In this document: in pieces, positions 1 through 11,150 of the stretch
Layout: every line of letters starts with the position of its first letter
Numbering within the stretch: position 1 is the stretch's first letter
Source: Bimuria novae-zelandiae CBS 107.79
Taxonomy: Eukaryota; Ascomycota; Dothideomycetes; Pleosporales; Didymosphaeriaceae
NCBI GenBank assembly: GCA_010015655.1
Contig: ML976672.1
Location: 554,493 to 618,492 of the forward strand
Direction of reading: 5' to 3'
Length of the DNA: 64,000 nucleotides
Notes under the pieces: model-generated
The model's input: only the letters and a program-made list of their open reading frames with translations
What the model was told of the DNA's origin: nothing
Database searches by the model: none
Made by a program: the position numbers and the translations under genes

Positions 1-799
1 CAGTCAAGTCGTGCTTTTTGCAAGTACAGTCGCTGAGCGTGAGTACTGACGTCATTCTTGACAAGTCTTGGCATGGAGTCGTACTCTGTCAACTAACGAT
101 AATCGCTACCTAGCAACGCAACACATCGTCAAGCTACGTCGACGCTCAAAGCTAGCCCAAAACAACAAAAACGTCTTCGAGGAGGCCTTTGGCAATCACG
201 CTGTAAAGTTTCTCGGGATCCCTACGATGATTGACGACTACAATCGCCACAAGAGCGACGTTGATCGATTTGATCAGTGCAGAAGCTATTACTCCACGCA
301 GCAGGTCAAGCATCGTACTTGGCGACCTCTACTCTACTTTCTACTCAATTTGAGCCTCAATAACGCGTATAGACTCTCCTCGTACTCCTCCGCCGTCCAT
401 ACCAAACAATCGGGCCACAAGAAGTTCCTATACAAGATTATAGAGCAGCTCTTTGAGCGTGGCACCAGCCTTTGCCACGGGTCAAAGAAGCGGGCAAGAG
501 TCGACGACGTCGTCGTCACTGAGGAGAGCGCCCACAAGTCTATCAAGCTATTTGCAGAGGCAAAGACTTGTGCTGTTTGTGCTACAACTGGGCGTAAGAG
601 CAACAGCTCAGCGCCTTCAAGGATGCCTCTCAAGACGACTTCAGGCAACAGACGTACACCGAGGACGTTGTTTGGCTGCTCCGTCTGCAAGTTGCCTTTG
701 TGTAGGCCAGAAGTACGCTCTGAGTGCTGGCAAGAGCACCTACGACGTCACCGAACGATCAAGCAAGTTGACACGAAAATAAGCTCAAGTATCAAGTAA
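1..799 (+). pseudogene. piggyBac-like transposase, C-terminal part (copy 1)
   Basis: C-terminal half of a piggyBac-type (DDE_Tnp_1_7) transposase, cut by the window edge. One frame runs from base 2 to the stop at 799. It opens with VVLFASTVAERE, has TGA stops at 47 and 59, and is then open for about 240 residues. The family motif MIDDYNRHKSDVDRFDQ, followed by YYST and TWRPLLYFLLNL, is the conserved segment around the last catalytic Asp of piggyBac transposases. The C-terminus is Cys-rich (CAVC, later CSVC, CRPE, ECWQEHLRRH), as in the zinc-binding tail of this family. Base composition is normal with little RIP damage. A diverged copy lies in inverted orientation at 62782-64000 and confirms the frame. 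The apparent TTG start at 68 only marks the base after the second TGA. Whether the two TGAs are real decay or an intron boundary cannot be settled because the 5' end is missing. Confidence 0.85.
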
Positions 800-965
800 T
801 TCTATGTTAAAACCTCCAAGAATGCAATCTCTATACAAATTTGCCCTACAAGCTCATATTATTTGGTTTTCATGCAGAGTCGGAGGGTTCATCCGATTGG
901 CCACTTACATGTGGCCCGTGTACGGCAGATTCAGGCCCTGCGGGGGATATCGCGTGCGGAAAGCT
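800..965 (+). other. piggyBac 3' flank shared with copy 2
   Basis: Non-coding tail after the transposase stop. About 90 bp (around 850-949) align without gaps to the complement of 62635-62740 behind copy 2, including the stretches CATGCAGA and CCGATTGGCCACT and the run GCGGGGG. Homology fades after GGGGGATA at 942-949, so the element end is close by. No TTAA target duplication was identified. This is also the empty-site counterpart of the CCCCC insertion point at 61192/62635. Confidence 0.5.
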
Positions 966-1009
966 ATTTTTTACTTATAATCTTTTACTATTTAAATTCT
1001 ATAGAATCT

Positions 1010-2400
1010 ATCTTAGACGTTAAATTTTATAAACCACTTAGCTTCTTAGAGTCGATCTATAAGCTCCGTTATTAAAGGTAATAAATAGCAGTTTTTAACG
1101 GTTATAGCATTTAGCTATCTATAATCTATATAGAGTTGTAGCCTGCCATCTTTTTTGCGAACAAAGAGTATAGGTGTTATGAGGCTCTCACACCTTGTTC
1201 CGATCCGGGTTAGGGCGGTAAGGTATCGTGGTGCTTTACGGATTATTTAGTGGTACAAGTTGATGCGACACTTAGCGCGGCTAGATAATCTAATCTTATA
1301 ATAAATAAGATAACTATTAGTCTATATAGGAGAACGTACTCGCACAGAAGATATATAAGTTAACTACGAGGAAGGAAACAACAATAGGAAAGTCGCCACA
1401 CTATATACTAGCCTATTCCTTCTTTGTAGTCCCGCCAAGGCCCTGTAGTCCTAGGGACTACGGTAGTCCCATGGGACTTCCCTTTATGCGGGACTTTGTT
1501 ACGTGACTGCTAACTAAGCTGCCCCGCGCCCCGTTGGGTCCCGTTAACTCTGCTACTTCGTTAACAATTACTCTCTTGGCGTAATTGTCTGGCTTCTTTA
1601 TCCTTGTGGGGTTCGTGGTCGTAACAATAGGGAAGGCTACGGGGCTCTAACTAGGTCTTTATTTCCTTAAGCGTAGATTCTTCTATATTAGCTCTTTTAA
1701 CTCTTTTTCTTATTTGTAGGTAAGGGGCCTTAGGCGTTTTAGCTATAGCTTAGCTCCTTCTACTAGTAGTATCTTATAATCCTACTCTCTATGTTTAGGT
1801 AGGACAGTCTCGTCGTATTCCTTAAATAGGTCTGTGAATTCCTTGTATTCTTCTAGCAGACCTAGGTTGTCTAAGACTATCTTAGCCTCTTAGACCTATA
1901 TGTAGTGCACCCTTCTTAGGTATTGCTTTAAAATCCTGTCTATCTTACATACTAATATCTTTTATATCTTAGATAGTTAGCTCCCCTCCCTTGCCTAAGG
2001 TTTTTAAGGAGTTTCCCTTTTACTAGGGCTTTCCTAAGCCATCGCTAGTAGACTTTAGGGAAGAATTATTTATTTAATCTAGTCTATTTATAGATTATAT
2101 TACTCTAGCTATTTATATCCTATAATAGCTTTAATATCTCCTATCTTTGCGATAGAAAAAACATGTTAGCTTTCTAGGCCTTTAATATTAACCTGTACTA
2201 GCGCCGTCTTGAGGCGCAGCTAACTATTACCGTATCCTTATAATTAGGTCCTGTTTATAAGTCCTATCTATAGTAGTATTCTCTTATTATAATATAGCAT
2301 ATTATATTTTTTAACTACTTGCGGGGCGATTAGACACTCGTTTGCCCCTAGGTTAATTAGCGCTGTAACATAATATCTATACACTATAATATCTTTAATT
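1010..2400 (-). pseudogene. Gypsy A protease and RT fragment
   Basis: Reading the minus strand, a retropepsin-like segment (ALIN-GAN, for the usual ALIDSGA) occurs near 2365-2240. It is followed by the pre-RT linker (EYKEFTDLFKEYDETVLPKH, near 1860) and the first RT block (KELI-KNLRLRK, SPVAFPI). The frame breaks at 1631 where a solo LTR is inserted and resumes at 1169 with LFVRKKDGRL, YIDYR-LNAIT and LITELIDRL. These are the classic gypsy RT blocks 1-2. RNase H and integrase are absent. The piece is non-functional through truncation, insertion and RIP stops. Confidence 0.75.
1175..1626. repeat. Solo LTR with 5-bp TSD inside gypsy A RT gene
   Basis: A 452-bp TG...CA sequence flanked on both sides by ATAGG (1170-1174 and 1627-1631). 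Removing it with one ATAGG copy makes the RT frame of element A read AFPILFVRKKDGR without a break, which proves the boundaries. Its first part matches the start of LTR A at 4446 (GGCTCT-ACACC, TTAGGGCGGTAAGGTATCG). Its last part instead resembles the end of LTR B at 34956 (GCTGCCCCGCG, CGTAATTGTCT, CTGTGGGGTTCGTG-TCGTAACA type). It is far less RIP-damaged than the gene it interrupts, so it is a later arrival. No internal region remains, so it is the product of LTR-LTR recombination. Confidence 0.92.
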
Positions 2401-4440
2401 AAGCGCATTTTAACTTAGCAAGTACCCGCTTAATAAGCTATAATAATTACACTATTACTAGTGTGGCTTATTACCTAGTAATAGTTTAGTTTTTTTAAGT
2501 CTTTAGACTTGTTTTAGACCCCCTATAAGGTCTCTACCTCTTAGATCTAATCCTTAAGTCGTACTAGCTTTAAGACTTTTTTAATTTAGTATTACTTATA
2601 TTGCTGTTAATATAGTGCATAGGTCTCCCTAATCTTATTAGACTTATATACTCTTAGTATCTTATGTTGCGGGCAGTTTAGAGTAAGGCACTTGTTCTAG
2701 GCTAATATATTATGCCCTAAGTAGTTATCTAAAGAAGCTACCTCTTCTTGCAGGCTCAGGTGTGCGAAGCACTATAGGTTACATTATTCTTACCTAACTA
2801 ATAAGTAGTCCGCGTCTCTTCTTAGCTATATATTCCTTATTATTATGCTAGTATCACGGGGGTCTATACCTTAAGAAAACTAGCTTATCTTAAATTTCTA
2901 TTACCTATGTATTTTATAAGTAATATTAAAATATTAGTGCTAGCTATTCTATTTATAATGCTTAGCCTAATAGGCTAAAAAGTACTTATAGTAGTTATTA
3001 GGCACGCTGCACTAGCTCTACTTTAGCTTATAATATTCTAAACTTTTTAGAAAATAAAAGACCTTAACTTTAGTTTTAAAGTATTATTAGCATCCTTTGC
3101 GCGTGCATTACCACCACTTAGCGTATTTATGTCGTTCCTGTATCGTGATCTGGCGTAGGTACTGCTTTGGGCGCCCCTACAGCTTCTCCGCTAGCCAGTA
3201 GGCGTCCCATGCGTGTGCCCCCTGGACAATTACTTTTGCCTCACACTAAGACGATTAATGTAGCGTACTGCTGCACATCCAGCAGGTGTCGTCGGCCAGT
3301 CTTTAGAAGATCTAGTACTTAGGAAGGGTCTTTCGTTCCTCTTCCTTTTCTATTAGCTCTAGGATCTCCTGTGTAAGGTCCACTTCGTTAGCTTTTACTA
3401 ATATAAGGGTGGCTATAGCTACTTATAGAAGGTTAGTTATATTAACCCTAGTCTCCTAGCCTTCGTAGTCTTTGGCGAAGTAGCGTTACTTACTACATTA
3501 GAGGTAGACTTTATCTTTAAACCTCTGTTCTCGCTCTTTCTGCAAGATACTATTCTTGCCCTCGTAACTCTTCTTTAGTCTGTATAGCTGTTTTCCCTTG
3601 CTATTTTTCTTTTTGTACTATTAGGCTTTATTAGTTATAATAACATCTCCGTCCTAGTCTCTCCCTACGGGCCTAGATTAATTCTTTTTTCTAGTAAGTA
3701 GCCTAGTATTATACTATTTTTCTAGCTTGCGTTCGTACAGGCAATTATCTACTTTAATTATATTATTAATAAGTTCTTTTAGGTCGTTTGCTTTTCCTTA
3801 GTGGACTAATTTATCTTTACCTAATTCTTTTAATCTATTATAGTAGGTAATTATAAGTAGGGCTTTTCCTTATTTGCTAAGTTCTACTATAATCTGTTTA
3901 AACTCCAGCGTATAAAGTACTACTAATTTCTCCTAACGTAGACGCTAGAGGCGTATTTTAGCTTAATATTCTTTATTAATAGTGCTAAATATTCCTTTTA
4001 CGGTCTTATAAAAGAACTCCTAGTTCTTAAACACGTTCTTAGTAGCGTCTAAATTATAATCCTCTACTTTACTATTCTTAAAGAAGTTATTAATTATTAG
4101 TCTAGCTTATATGGCTATCTTGTCTTGTATATTTATATAGGTAACTAAGATCTTGTCTTATTTAGTGTTAAACCTCCCTAGGTTATAGCAGATAAATAGT
4201 TCTATCTAGGTTAGGAACGTTCCTAGGTGGCCTTTCTTAGAATAGGGTTCGGGCTTTAGGACTTTTAGTTAATATTTTATATCCTTTTATTAGCTTATCT
4301 TCTTGCTTATCTAGTTAATAACTTTTTATAGTTAAGCTATCTAAGCTGCTTATTTAATAACTATCTCTTTTAGGGTCTTTTCTTTAGGTGCTAGAGCTAC
4401 AGTGGTCAAACTAGGTCCTGCTATTATACTGTAGGGTAGT
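2400..4440 (-). pseudogene. Gypsy A gag region, heavily decayed
   Basis: By position between the 5' LTR and protease this must be gag. Only short protein-like stretches can be read on the minus strand, for example KANEVDLTQEILELIEKEEE near 3420-3340. The stretch 3095-3300 is conspicuously less AT-rich than its surroundings and keeps CA and TG dinucleotides. I could not recognise a clean zinc knuckle. The assignment rests on element architecture rather than a motif. Confidence 0.45.
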
Positions 4441-4445
4441 TAAAG

Positions 4446-4871
4446 TGTTATAAGGCTCTTACACCTTATTTTAATCTAAGTTAGGGCGGTAAGGTATCGT
4501 AGTACTTTATAGATTATTTAATAGTATAAGTTAATGCGACACTTAGCGCGATGCTAGATAATCTAATCTTATAATAAAATAAGATAACTATTAGTCTATA
4601 TAGGAGAACGTACTCGCACAGAAGATATGTAAGTTAACTATAAGGAGTATAATAAAAGAAACTATCCTGTATATATATCCGCGTGCTTAGTTACTTAGTA
4701 CTACTAATTAATTAAGTAGTTACGTGCCTTGCTTTATTGCTTAGTACTACTAATTAATTAAGTAGGTACGTGACTTCGAGGTTAGCTCCTTAGCGCACTT
4801 GTTAACCCTTTCCTTGGTTACCTATCCTTATAAGCGCCCATCCCCCCATTATTCTGTTCTGGTTCGTAATA
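4446..4871 (-). repeat. 5' LTR of gypsy A
   Basis: Starts TGTTATAAGG like the solo LTR at 1175 and ends in CGTAATA, matching the CGTAACA end after one C-to-T change. The first 190 bp are shared with the solo LTR; the middle is different. It holds a 33-bp direct repeat (4694-4726 and 4740-4772, one mismatch) built around TTAATTAA. On the minus strand this LTR precedes gag, so it is the 5' LTR. Confidence 0.75.
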
Positions 4872-6490
4872 GTATTAGTAGCTTAAAGCTTAATAATTTA
4901 CTTTTATACTAATACTAGCTTATGCGCTACTATTACTACACTTTTTATTATTTTTTTAAAGGCCTTAATTAGGCTTATTAAGAAACTATTTAGGTGTTAC
5001 TAAATCCTCTCCTTTACTAGCATTAATTATAACCTGAATTCTAAGGTATTACTAGGCATCTATAACTACTACATATTATTATATATAGTATAAGTCGAAG
5101 GCGTACGCAAACGCATGATAAACTTTAATATTATTATTTTTAAGTTAAAGAGAATAAGACTAGCACCTTAAAAGCCTCCTTAAATATTACTTGAAGTTAT
5201 TATAGCCTTAAACGTAGTAATAAAATAAGGTAAAATCTTAATTTTAGTAATATATGTAATATAGTTACGTATTAAATTCTTAGCTTGGCGTCTATACGCC
5301 TGCTTTAATAGCGAAAAACATCCTATATTTAGTGGTTACAAGAGGTACGACAAATATAAAGTATATAAAAAGTAATAATTTTATTATTCTTATAGTATTA
5401 CTAGAATTTAAGCAATTTATAGCTCTTATGACTATTAATAGTAAGTAACTAATAGTTACTAATAATATATTTCTTTATATACGCGTTAAAGTGCTTTAGC
5501 TACTATAAACTAAGCTTAATTATTATGTAGCTATTTTTAGAGAGTCTAAAAACCTAGTTATAAGGTAGATTCTTCTCTTAGTACTAAACAGAGAGGTGGT
5601 GCTTACCCTAGAAAATAGTAAATAGTGGAATTACCTAGCCTATTATATTAACGGCCTAAATAACTATAGTCTACTTCTAATTATTTTACTATACGCTTTT
5701 TAGCCTGTCTTAACGTTTAAAGCTTATAATAACTACTTATATTAATATTATACCTATTATAAAGCTAGTCTTATTAAAGTTATAGATATCTTTATCTAGG
5801 ATACTATACCTGGCTTTAGTATACTTTATAAGCTAGAACTAGCCCTATATAACCTTAGAATCCTTACAGAGGACTCTCCTATAGTTATACGTTTAATTAA
5901 ACTTAATTTAAAACTCTAGCTAGCGCTTTACGACGTTTATAGCCTAGTTTTCACTAATAGGCTTATAATATAAGGGGCTAGGTACTCACTGGACGTAGCC
6001 CATTACATATAATACTACTTAACTAATAAAGAATTAGCAATATTTTTAATAATAATAGGCTAGGGTGGAAATCCTCGCGCGTCTAAGTTAAGTATATACT
6101 AAATAATTGCCTACTCCTTTATTGGAAGGGGATTTATAAATTTAGGTGTATAAATACGTTAAAAGGTCATTTTAGTGCGTTAGTTACTTAGTATAGTTTA
6201 AAAAATATTATAAATTAATATAGCACGTTACAGGATTAAAGTTACGTTTTATTAAAGAGTTTAAAGCGTAGCTATATATAAGCTTCTTTATAAGTAGTAA
6301 CTAATAAGATAGTTAAGATATCGCGTTGTGTTATAGGTAATAGTATATTTTGGTGGGGTCTTGGCAGAGTGTCCGACTCGCTTATAGAGTACGTTAACTA
6401 CTTAAAATTAATAATTTTTATACTTTTAGAAGTGTTTTCGTACTTAATAGTATAGACTTTAACTTTCTTATTACTTTATTTAACCTTTTT
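4872..6490. other. AT-rich RIP-decayed sequence, unassigned
   Basis: About 1.6 kb of TA-rich sequence without an intact frame. On the plus strand around 5580-6130 a frame interrupted only by TAG and TAA reads plausibly as protein (NREVVLTLENSK, LLYAFQPVLTFKAYNNYLYQ, LTEDSPIVIRLIKLNL). I could not match it to RT, integrase, pogo, hAT or tyrosine recombinase motifs. It is probably the remnant of a transposon or accessory gene; its identity is unknown. Confidence 0.4.
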
Positions 6491-6559
6491 TTTTTTAAAT
6501 ACAGGCGTTATTAATTAGATTGTAAACTACATAAATTAGTACGCTAAAAAGCTTCAGGC

Positions 6560-6800
6560 TAACGCGCCCTTGACGCCTAGCCGTCGTTAATAGAAACCCA
6601 CCTCTTCAAGCGAGCTGTATACGTATTTCGCCGTTGTTGTTTATATAGGCGTCCACCGAGAGCCTTCGCTTGTCGAATACTGGCAGAAGCTTCATGGAAC
6701 AGCACCCCAGCATGACATCAATCGCTACATGTTAAAGGAGAGGTAGTAGTAGCTTAATTGCTACCTATACTATATTGCAAGGAACTATAGTTCTAAGAAT
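6560..6800 (+). pseudogene. piggyBac-like transposase N-terminal fragment
   Basis: A short patch of normal base composition inside AT-rich DNA. The plus-strand frame reads KPTSSSELYTYFAVVVYIGV, then EPSLVEYW, GTAPQHDINRYMLKER and LNCYLYYIA. This is the N-terminal block of piggyBac transposases (family pattern TSxxELYxYxAVxIYIGxH, YW, HxIxxYM, RYxH). In-frame TAG codons stand at Trp or Gln positions. It is not the missing 5' end of the window-edge copy, which lies elsewhere. Immediately downstream the frame drifts into gypsy G, so the fragment was cut by, or captured next to, that element. Confidence 0.75.
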
Positions 6801-9800
6801 ACAGTTATTAAATAGTTAAACGTACTATCTATTAACGATGCAGACGTAATTAACGAGAAATAAGAGGTAGTACTTTTTATTAAATTACTTAATATCTAAG
6901 ATAAGGACTTAGAGCGACCAGGCTCGCCTAACTTAAGACTATATAACGATAATAAGGAAGAATTAGGTATAGAGGAAATAAAGCTAATTTAATAATCTCT
7001 TACGCTATTTTTAAATAGGAATAATTAAATTAAGAGGATAGTGAACATCTTTATCTTAGAATAATATTATTTAGGCAAAGGAGACTTTAAATATACTACT
7101 ATAAAATAGGCCCTAGCTATCCACTATCCTAAGTAAAAAATATAATTAGTAGAGAGGATTATAAGTAGGCTAACGCCTGCTACTAAAATAATACTAAAAA
7201 GAGCTACCTAATTAAAAATTCTAATTATAAACTAATATATAACCTAGACTACCGTAATCCTATGCACGGAAATCTATGATAGAGATTCTATAAAGAAGAT
7301 TAATATACCATTTACTACTACGCTAAATAACACAGATACTTTCCTTTACCCTAATAACAATACTATTAGAAATAGTTTAATTATCCTTTCTCAAATTATA
7401 ACGTCTCTTTATAAGATAAGAGGAAAGTAAGGTACTTTCTATAACTAAACTAGGCTAGGAATTGAGCCCTATTACTATTAGTAAATAAATAATACACAAT
7501 ATAGACCTAGCAAGTGTGTTTATACCTTAACTATAAGTTCCACGCGGAGAAGAAAGGGGAATATAAGTTTAATTAGCTAAGAAAAGAATTAATAACCTCG
7601 GGAATTAAATTACTTACCGCGACTAGTAAAGGATCCTATAATAAGGGTTAGTAATAAATATAAAATATAAAAAAAGGAGAGGTACCATAAGCTAATAAAA
7701 GTACGAATTAAGAAGATAACTTTTTTAAATTTAGGCTTAGGCGGGAGAACACCTTTAGAGAATTTAATACTATAAATAGTTAAGTATTAATTAAGCTACT
7801 AGTATAGCTTAAAGAAATATTAATAAAGGCGTTGATAGATTTAGAAGCATAAGAGAATTACGTATCCTAAGATATACTTAATAGAGTAGGACTCTATAAG
7901 CGTAAAGAAGGCCGTACCTTATACTATATATATTGCGCATAGATACTTACTACTAGGCACGCTACGAATAGAATATAAAATGAAAATAATACTTAGGACC
8001 TATAAACACTGGGAACCGATTATCCGTAATATTCTTAAAGAAGTTAGCTATAATTTAGTATTAAAACTAACCTAATTAATGAAGCATACTCTTATAATGA
8101 ATTAGAAATAATAAGTACTATTTTTTAAAGGCTATAAATATATATAGTAAATAGAACTTACGTATTAATAAAGTATAATAATAAATAAAAAAGCTATAAA
8201 TAACTTAGTCTCTTAATAGGAATTTAATAAATACGAAGCACCCCTAGTATATACTAATAAGAACTACTAGGTAACAGAGCGTAAGAACATATATAATAGC
8301 ATACTTTATAAACTTCTGAAATACTACTAAGTATAGAATTATATATTTACCAAAAAAAAGACTAACACTTTAGAATATTAACTTTAAGATCTTGTAATAG
8401 ACCTAGAAGAAGAGAAAACGACACCCTTTAAACTCCTATATAAGAAGACTAGAAAAGAACTTTAATAAGAAAAAGAATTTTATAAAATAAACTCGAACAA
8501 GCGCTATATATAACTATTGAAGTTACCATTAGCAAGCCCCTTTATGTTTATTATAAAGAAGTATAAAATACAATAACTATATATTAATTACCAAAAAATG
8601 AATAGTATATTCATTAAGAGATAATATCTACTCCTAAGTATTTTAGAGCTTAGAAACCGACTATTAGGAGTTAAGATCTTTACTATAATAGATCTATATG
8701 ACGGATACTATCTATATAAATTAAAAAAGGTAACAAGTAGAAAGTAGCGTATAGATTACGCTATAGAATATACGAGTATATAGTTATACTCTTTAGACTT
8801 ATTAACGCACTAGTAAACGTCTAAGCACTAATTAATACTATACTCTATAACTATTTAGATATATTTATTATCGTATATATAGACGATATACATACCTTCT
8901 TTAATAATACATTAGATTATATTTCTTATATATAAATAGTGTTAAAGATACTAGACAAAGTACACTGATAAATTATACTAAAAAAATATAAGTAGCATGT
9001 AATAAGATTAGCATTCTTAGCGTATATTATAAGTGGAAGGAGATTTAAGTTATACCTGATAAAATCAAATACATTACTAATTAGCTAATACTAAAACTAG
9101 TTAAGAATACCTCAGAATTCCTAGGATTTTAAAGATTTAATAGGTAATCTATACAAAATTATACAAAGGTTAAGATTAAAATTATATACACAATAAGAAA
9201 AGAAAAGATATTGGTAGGCACCCTTAGCTAGCATAGTAACCGTACAGGGAATAAGGCTAAGATCTACTCTATAATACTTTAATAAAATAAAAATAGATCT
9301 TTAGAACCTACGGCAGAATCTAATGAATTTCCCATTATTACATGAGACGCACCTAAATAATGATAAACTAAAATTATATAATAATACTTTAATAATCCTA
9401 TATACGGACACCTAGGAGTTAAGAAAATAATAGAACATATCTAATAAAGCTATTTATTTACAGAAGTAAAGAAGCAACAATAAAGTATATTTATAAGTAT
9501 ATAGATTACGAACGGAATAAGTAAGCTACACACCTTATTTATAAAGTAATATAAGTAATCTAGATACTAATAGCACTATAGGAGGATATCGCTATAGACT
9601 TTATAATAAGACTACCTAAGTTAAAAGATCTAGCAAATAGAACAAGTTATAACTCTATATTAGTAACTATCTACTAATTTACTAAATGCGTAGAGTGAAT
9701 ACTATACTAAAAGATAACTATAGCTAAAGAACTTGCATTTTTTATCCTAGATTAACTTATATAATACTATAGCATTCCACAAATAATAATTAGCAATAGA

Positions 9801-10100
9801 GACAAACTCTTTACCTTAAACTACTAAAAAAACGTTTATAGCACTAATTAGAATAAAACAAATTATTAATAGCCTATTATTTACAGACAGACGGATAAAA
9901 AGAACGTGTAAATTAAATAATTAAAACATACCTACGCATTTACTACAACGACTAAAAGAATAACTAAGTTTTCCTATTGCCTATAGTATAATTAGCATAT
10001 AATAATGAAGTATTAGTAGTAACAGGATGCACACTATTCCATATAAACTATAAAAGATATCCACACTTTTTTAATTAGATATTTCGTATAAATATTAAGA
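6800..10100 (+). mobile_element. Ty3/gypsy element G, RIP-decayed, no LTRs identified
   Basis: Plus-strand gypsy pol remnant. RT blocks can be read around 8560-8900 (RQYPLPSILELRNRL, FTIIDLYDGYY, then remnants of the MPFGLTNAP block). A short RNase H or linker region follows. Integrase pieces follow near 9390-10080: IYGHLGVKK-IEHI, an IAIDFIIRLPKL-type catalytic segment and LFT-NYQ. Almost every stop in frame is TAA or TAG at Gln or Trp positions, and the frame shifts several times. The region 6850-8300 should be gag but has no clear motif. No LTR pair with matching TSD was found, so both borders are approximate. Confidence 0.65.
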
Positions 10101-10330
10101 CAGTGTAACAGTCTAGTATACTGGCAGGTCACGTAACCTCGCGCCTAGGCGTAACTACCTCTTATATCTAAGGCGACTACTCGCACACGCAATGCTGCTA
10201 CAATAAAAAGATTTAAAAGATTATTATATGCTAATAGTAGTATATAAAAGCGCTCTAGACTTAGATACCTATAGTCTCCTTATCATAGTATAGCTAAAAT
10301 AGTACTAACTTACCTTATCGATTTTTTTAG
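10101..10330 (+). other. Possible leader or LTR fragment
   Basis: A moderately GC-richer stretch begins TGTAACAGTC and includes CTGGCAGGTCACGTAACC. It leads into the ATG at 10331. It looks like the LTR or leader of the gag-like frame that follows, but no second copy is present to define its ends. Confidence 0.3.
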
Positions 10331-11150
10331 ATGTCGGAAACCGTGCTTATCCTTATGTTATATTTAGATTATTTAACACCTTAGCTAGAGGACAGCTATA
10401 GAATATATAGTTAAGCTATTTAATCTACTCACACGTATAATTTAATAATAGCTACTACCTTAGAGGACCTACTACGCAACTACGCTAAGCTATTAGTTTA
10501 TTAAAGTAAAATTACTTAATATAGAAAGAGTTCTAATACTACTAAGCAAGACTTAAACGGAGTTAAAAGATAAATCATTTAATATAATACGTCGTAGTAG
10601 CTAAAAGAGCTAAATATTTTATTACCTCTATTAGATAAATAGTAGTAACGTTTATACTACACACTATATAATAATACTAAAATACCTATTTGTAGTATTA
10701 GCGCTAAAGTAGAACATGCCAAGCAACACGTATAACTTATTTAAACGCTTTACCTACTAAGAATATAAAATCTATAACTATAGCTATATCATTAAGGAGA
10801 ACTATAACTAAAACACTTTAGTAAAGCTAGCTAATATTTAGTAAGGTATTAACAAAGACCCCTTATAAGTACTCTACCTACCTACCTTTACTAGTAATAA
10901 CATAATTAAAGTAACGCTAAAAAGCGTAATTAAGCATTTTTAATAAAAGACCGTAGTAATTATATTTAAGCTAGTTATTTAAATACTTCTTTACATCGTA
11001 GATCGATAATAGCTATATATATAGTACAAAATTATTATTATACCCTAATTAAGGATAACGAGCTATATAGTGCCCTTACTTAAGTGTAGTATAAAATAAA
11101 TAAGCTAGAAGCCTAATTAGTAAGGCGTGCTATTATTACTCTTTTTTTAA
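10331..11150 (+). pseudogene. Gag-like decayed reading frame
   Basis: From the ATG at 10331 a frame broken only by TAG and TAA reads MSETVLILMLYLDYLTP, later YSQAIQSTH-like, TTLEDLLRNYAKLLVYQSK and ISAKVEHAKQHV. The composition (helical, K/Q/L-rich) resembles a retrotransposon Gag capsid region. A second gag-like stretch lies at 11600-11900 (DFQKLYFKDTTKFITFQGKF, KEFYKKLSNTLRT). No protease or RT follows before element C, so this is an isolated 5' part. The family is not recognised; a non-retroviral gene is possible. Confidence 0.4.

Larger units (their letters stand above)
1010..4871 (-). mobile_element. Ty3/gypsy element A, 3'-truncated, RIP-decayed
   Basis: Minus-strand Ty3/gypsy retrotransposon. 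Its 5' LTR lies at 4446-4871; gag, protease and the start of RT follow in decreasing coordinates. The element stops inside RT near 1010, where the piggyBac flank begins, so RNase H, integrase and the 3' LTR are missing. The RT gene is additionally split by a solo LTR at 1175-1626. Most stop codons in the recognisable frame are TAG or TAA where Gln or Trp is expected. Confidence 0.75.

Noticed and set aside
68..70. TTG as the start of the piggyBac ORF
   Set aside because: The same frame continues upstream to base 2 with family sequence (VVLFASTVAERE); the TTG only follows a TGA.
4872..6490. Tyrosine recombinase (Starship captain or Crypton-like)
   Set aside because: No R...HxxR...Y pattern could be read in the decayed frame.
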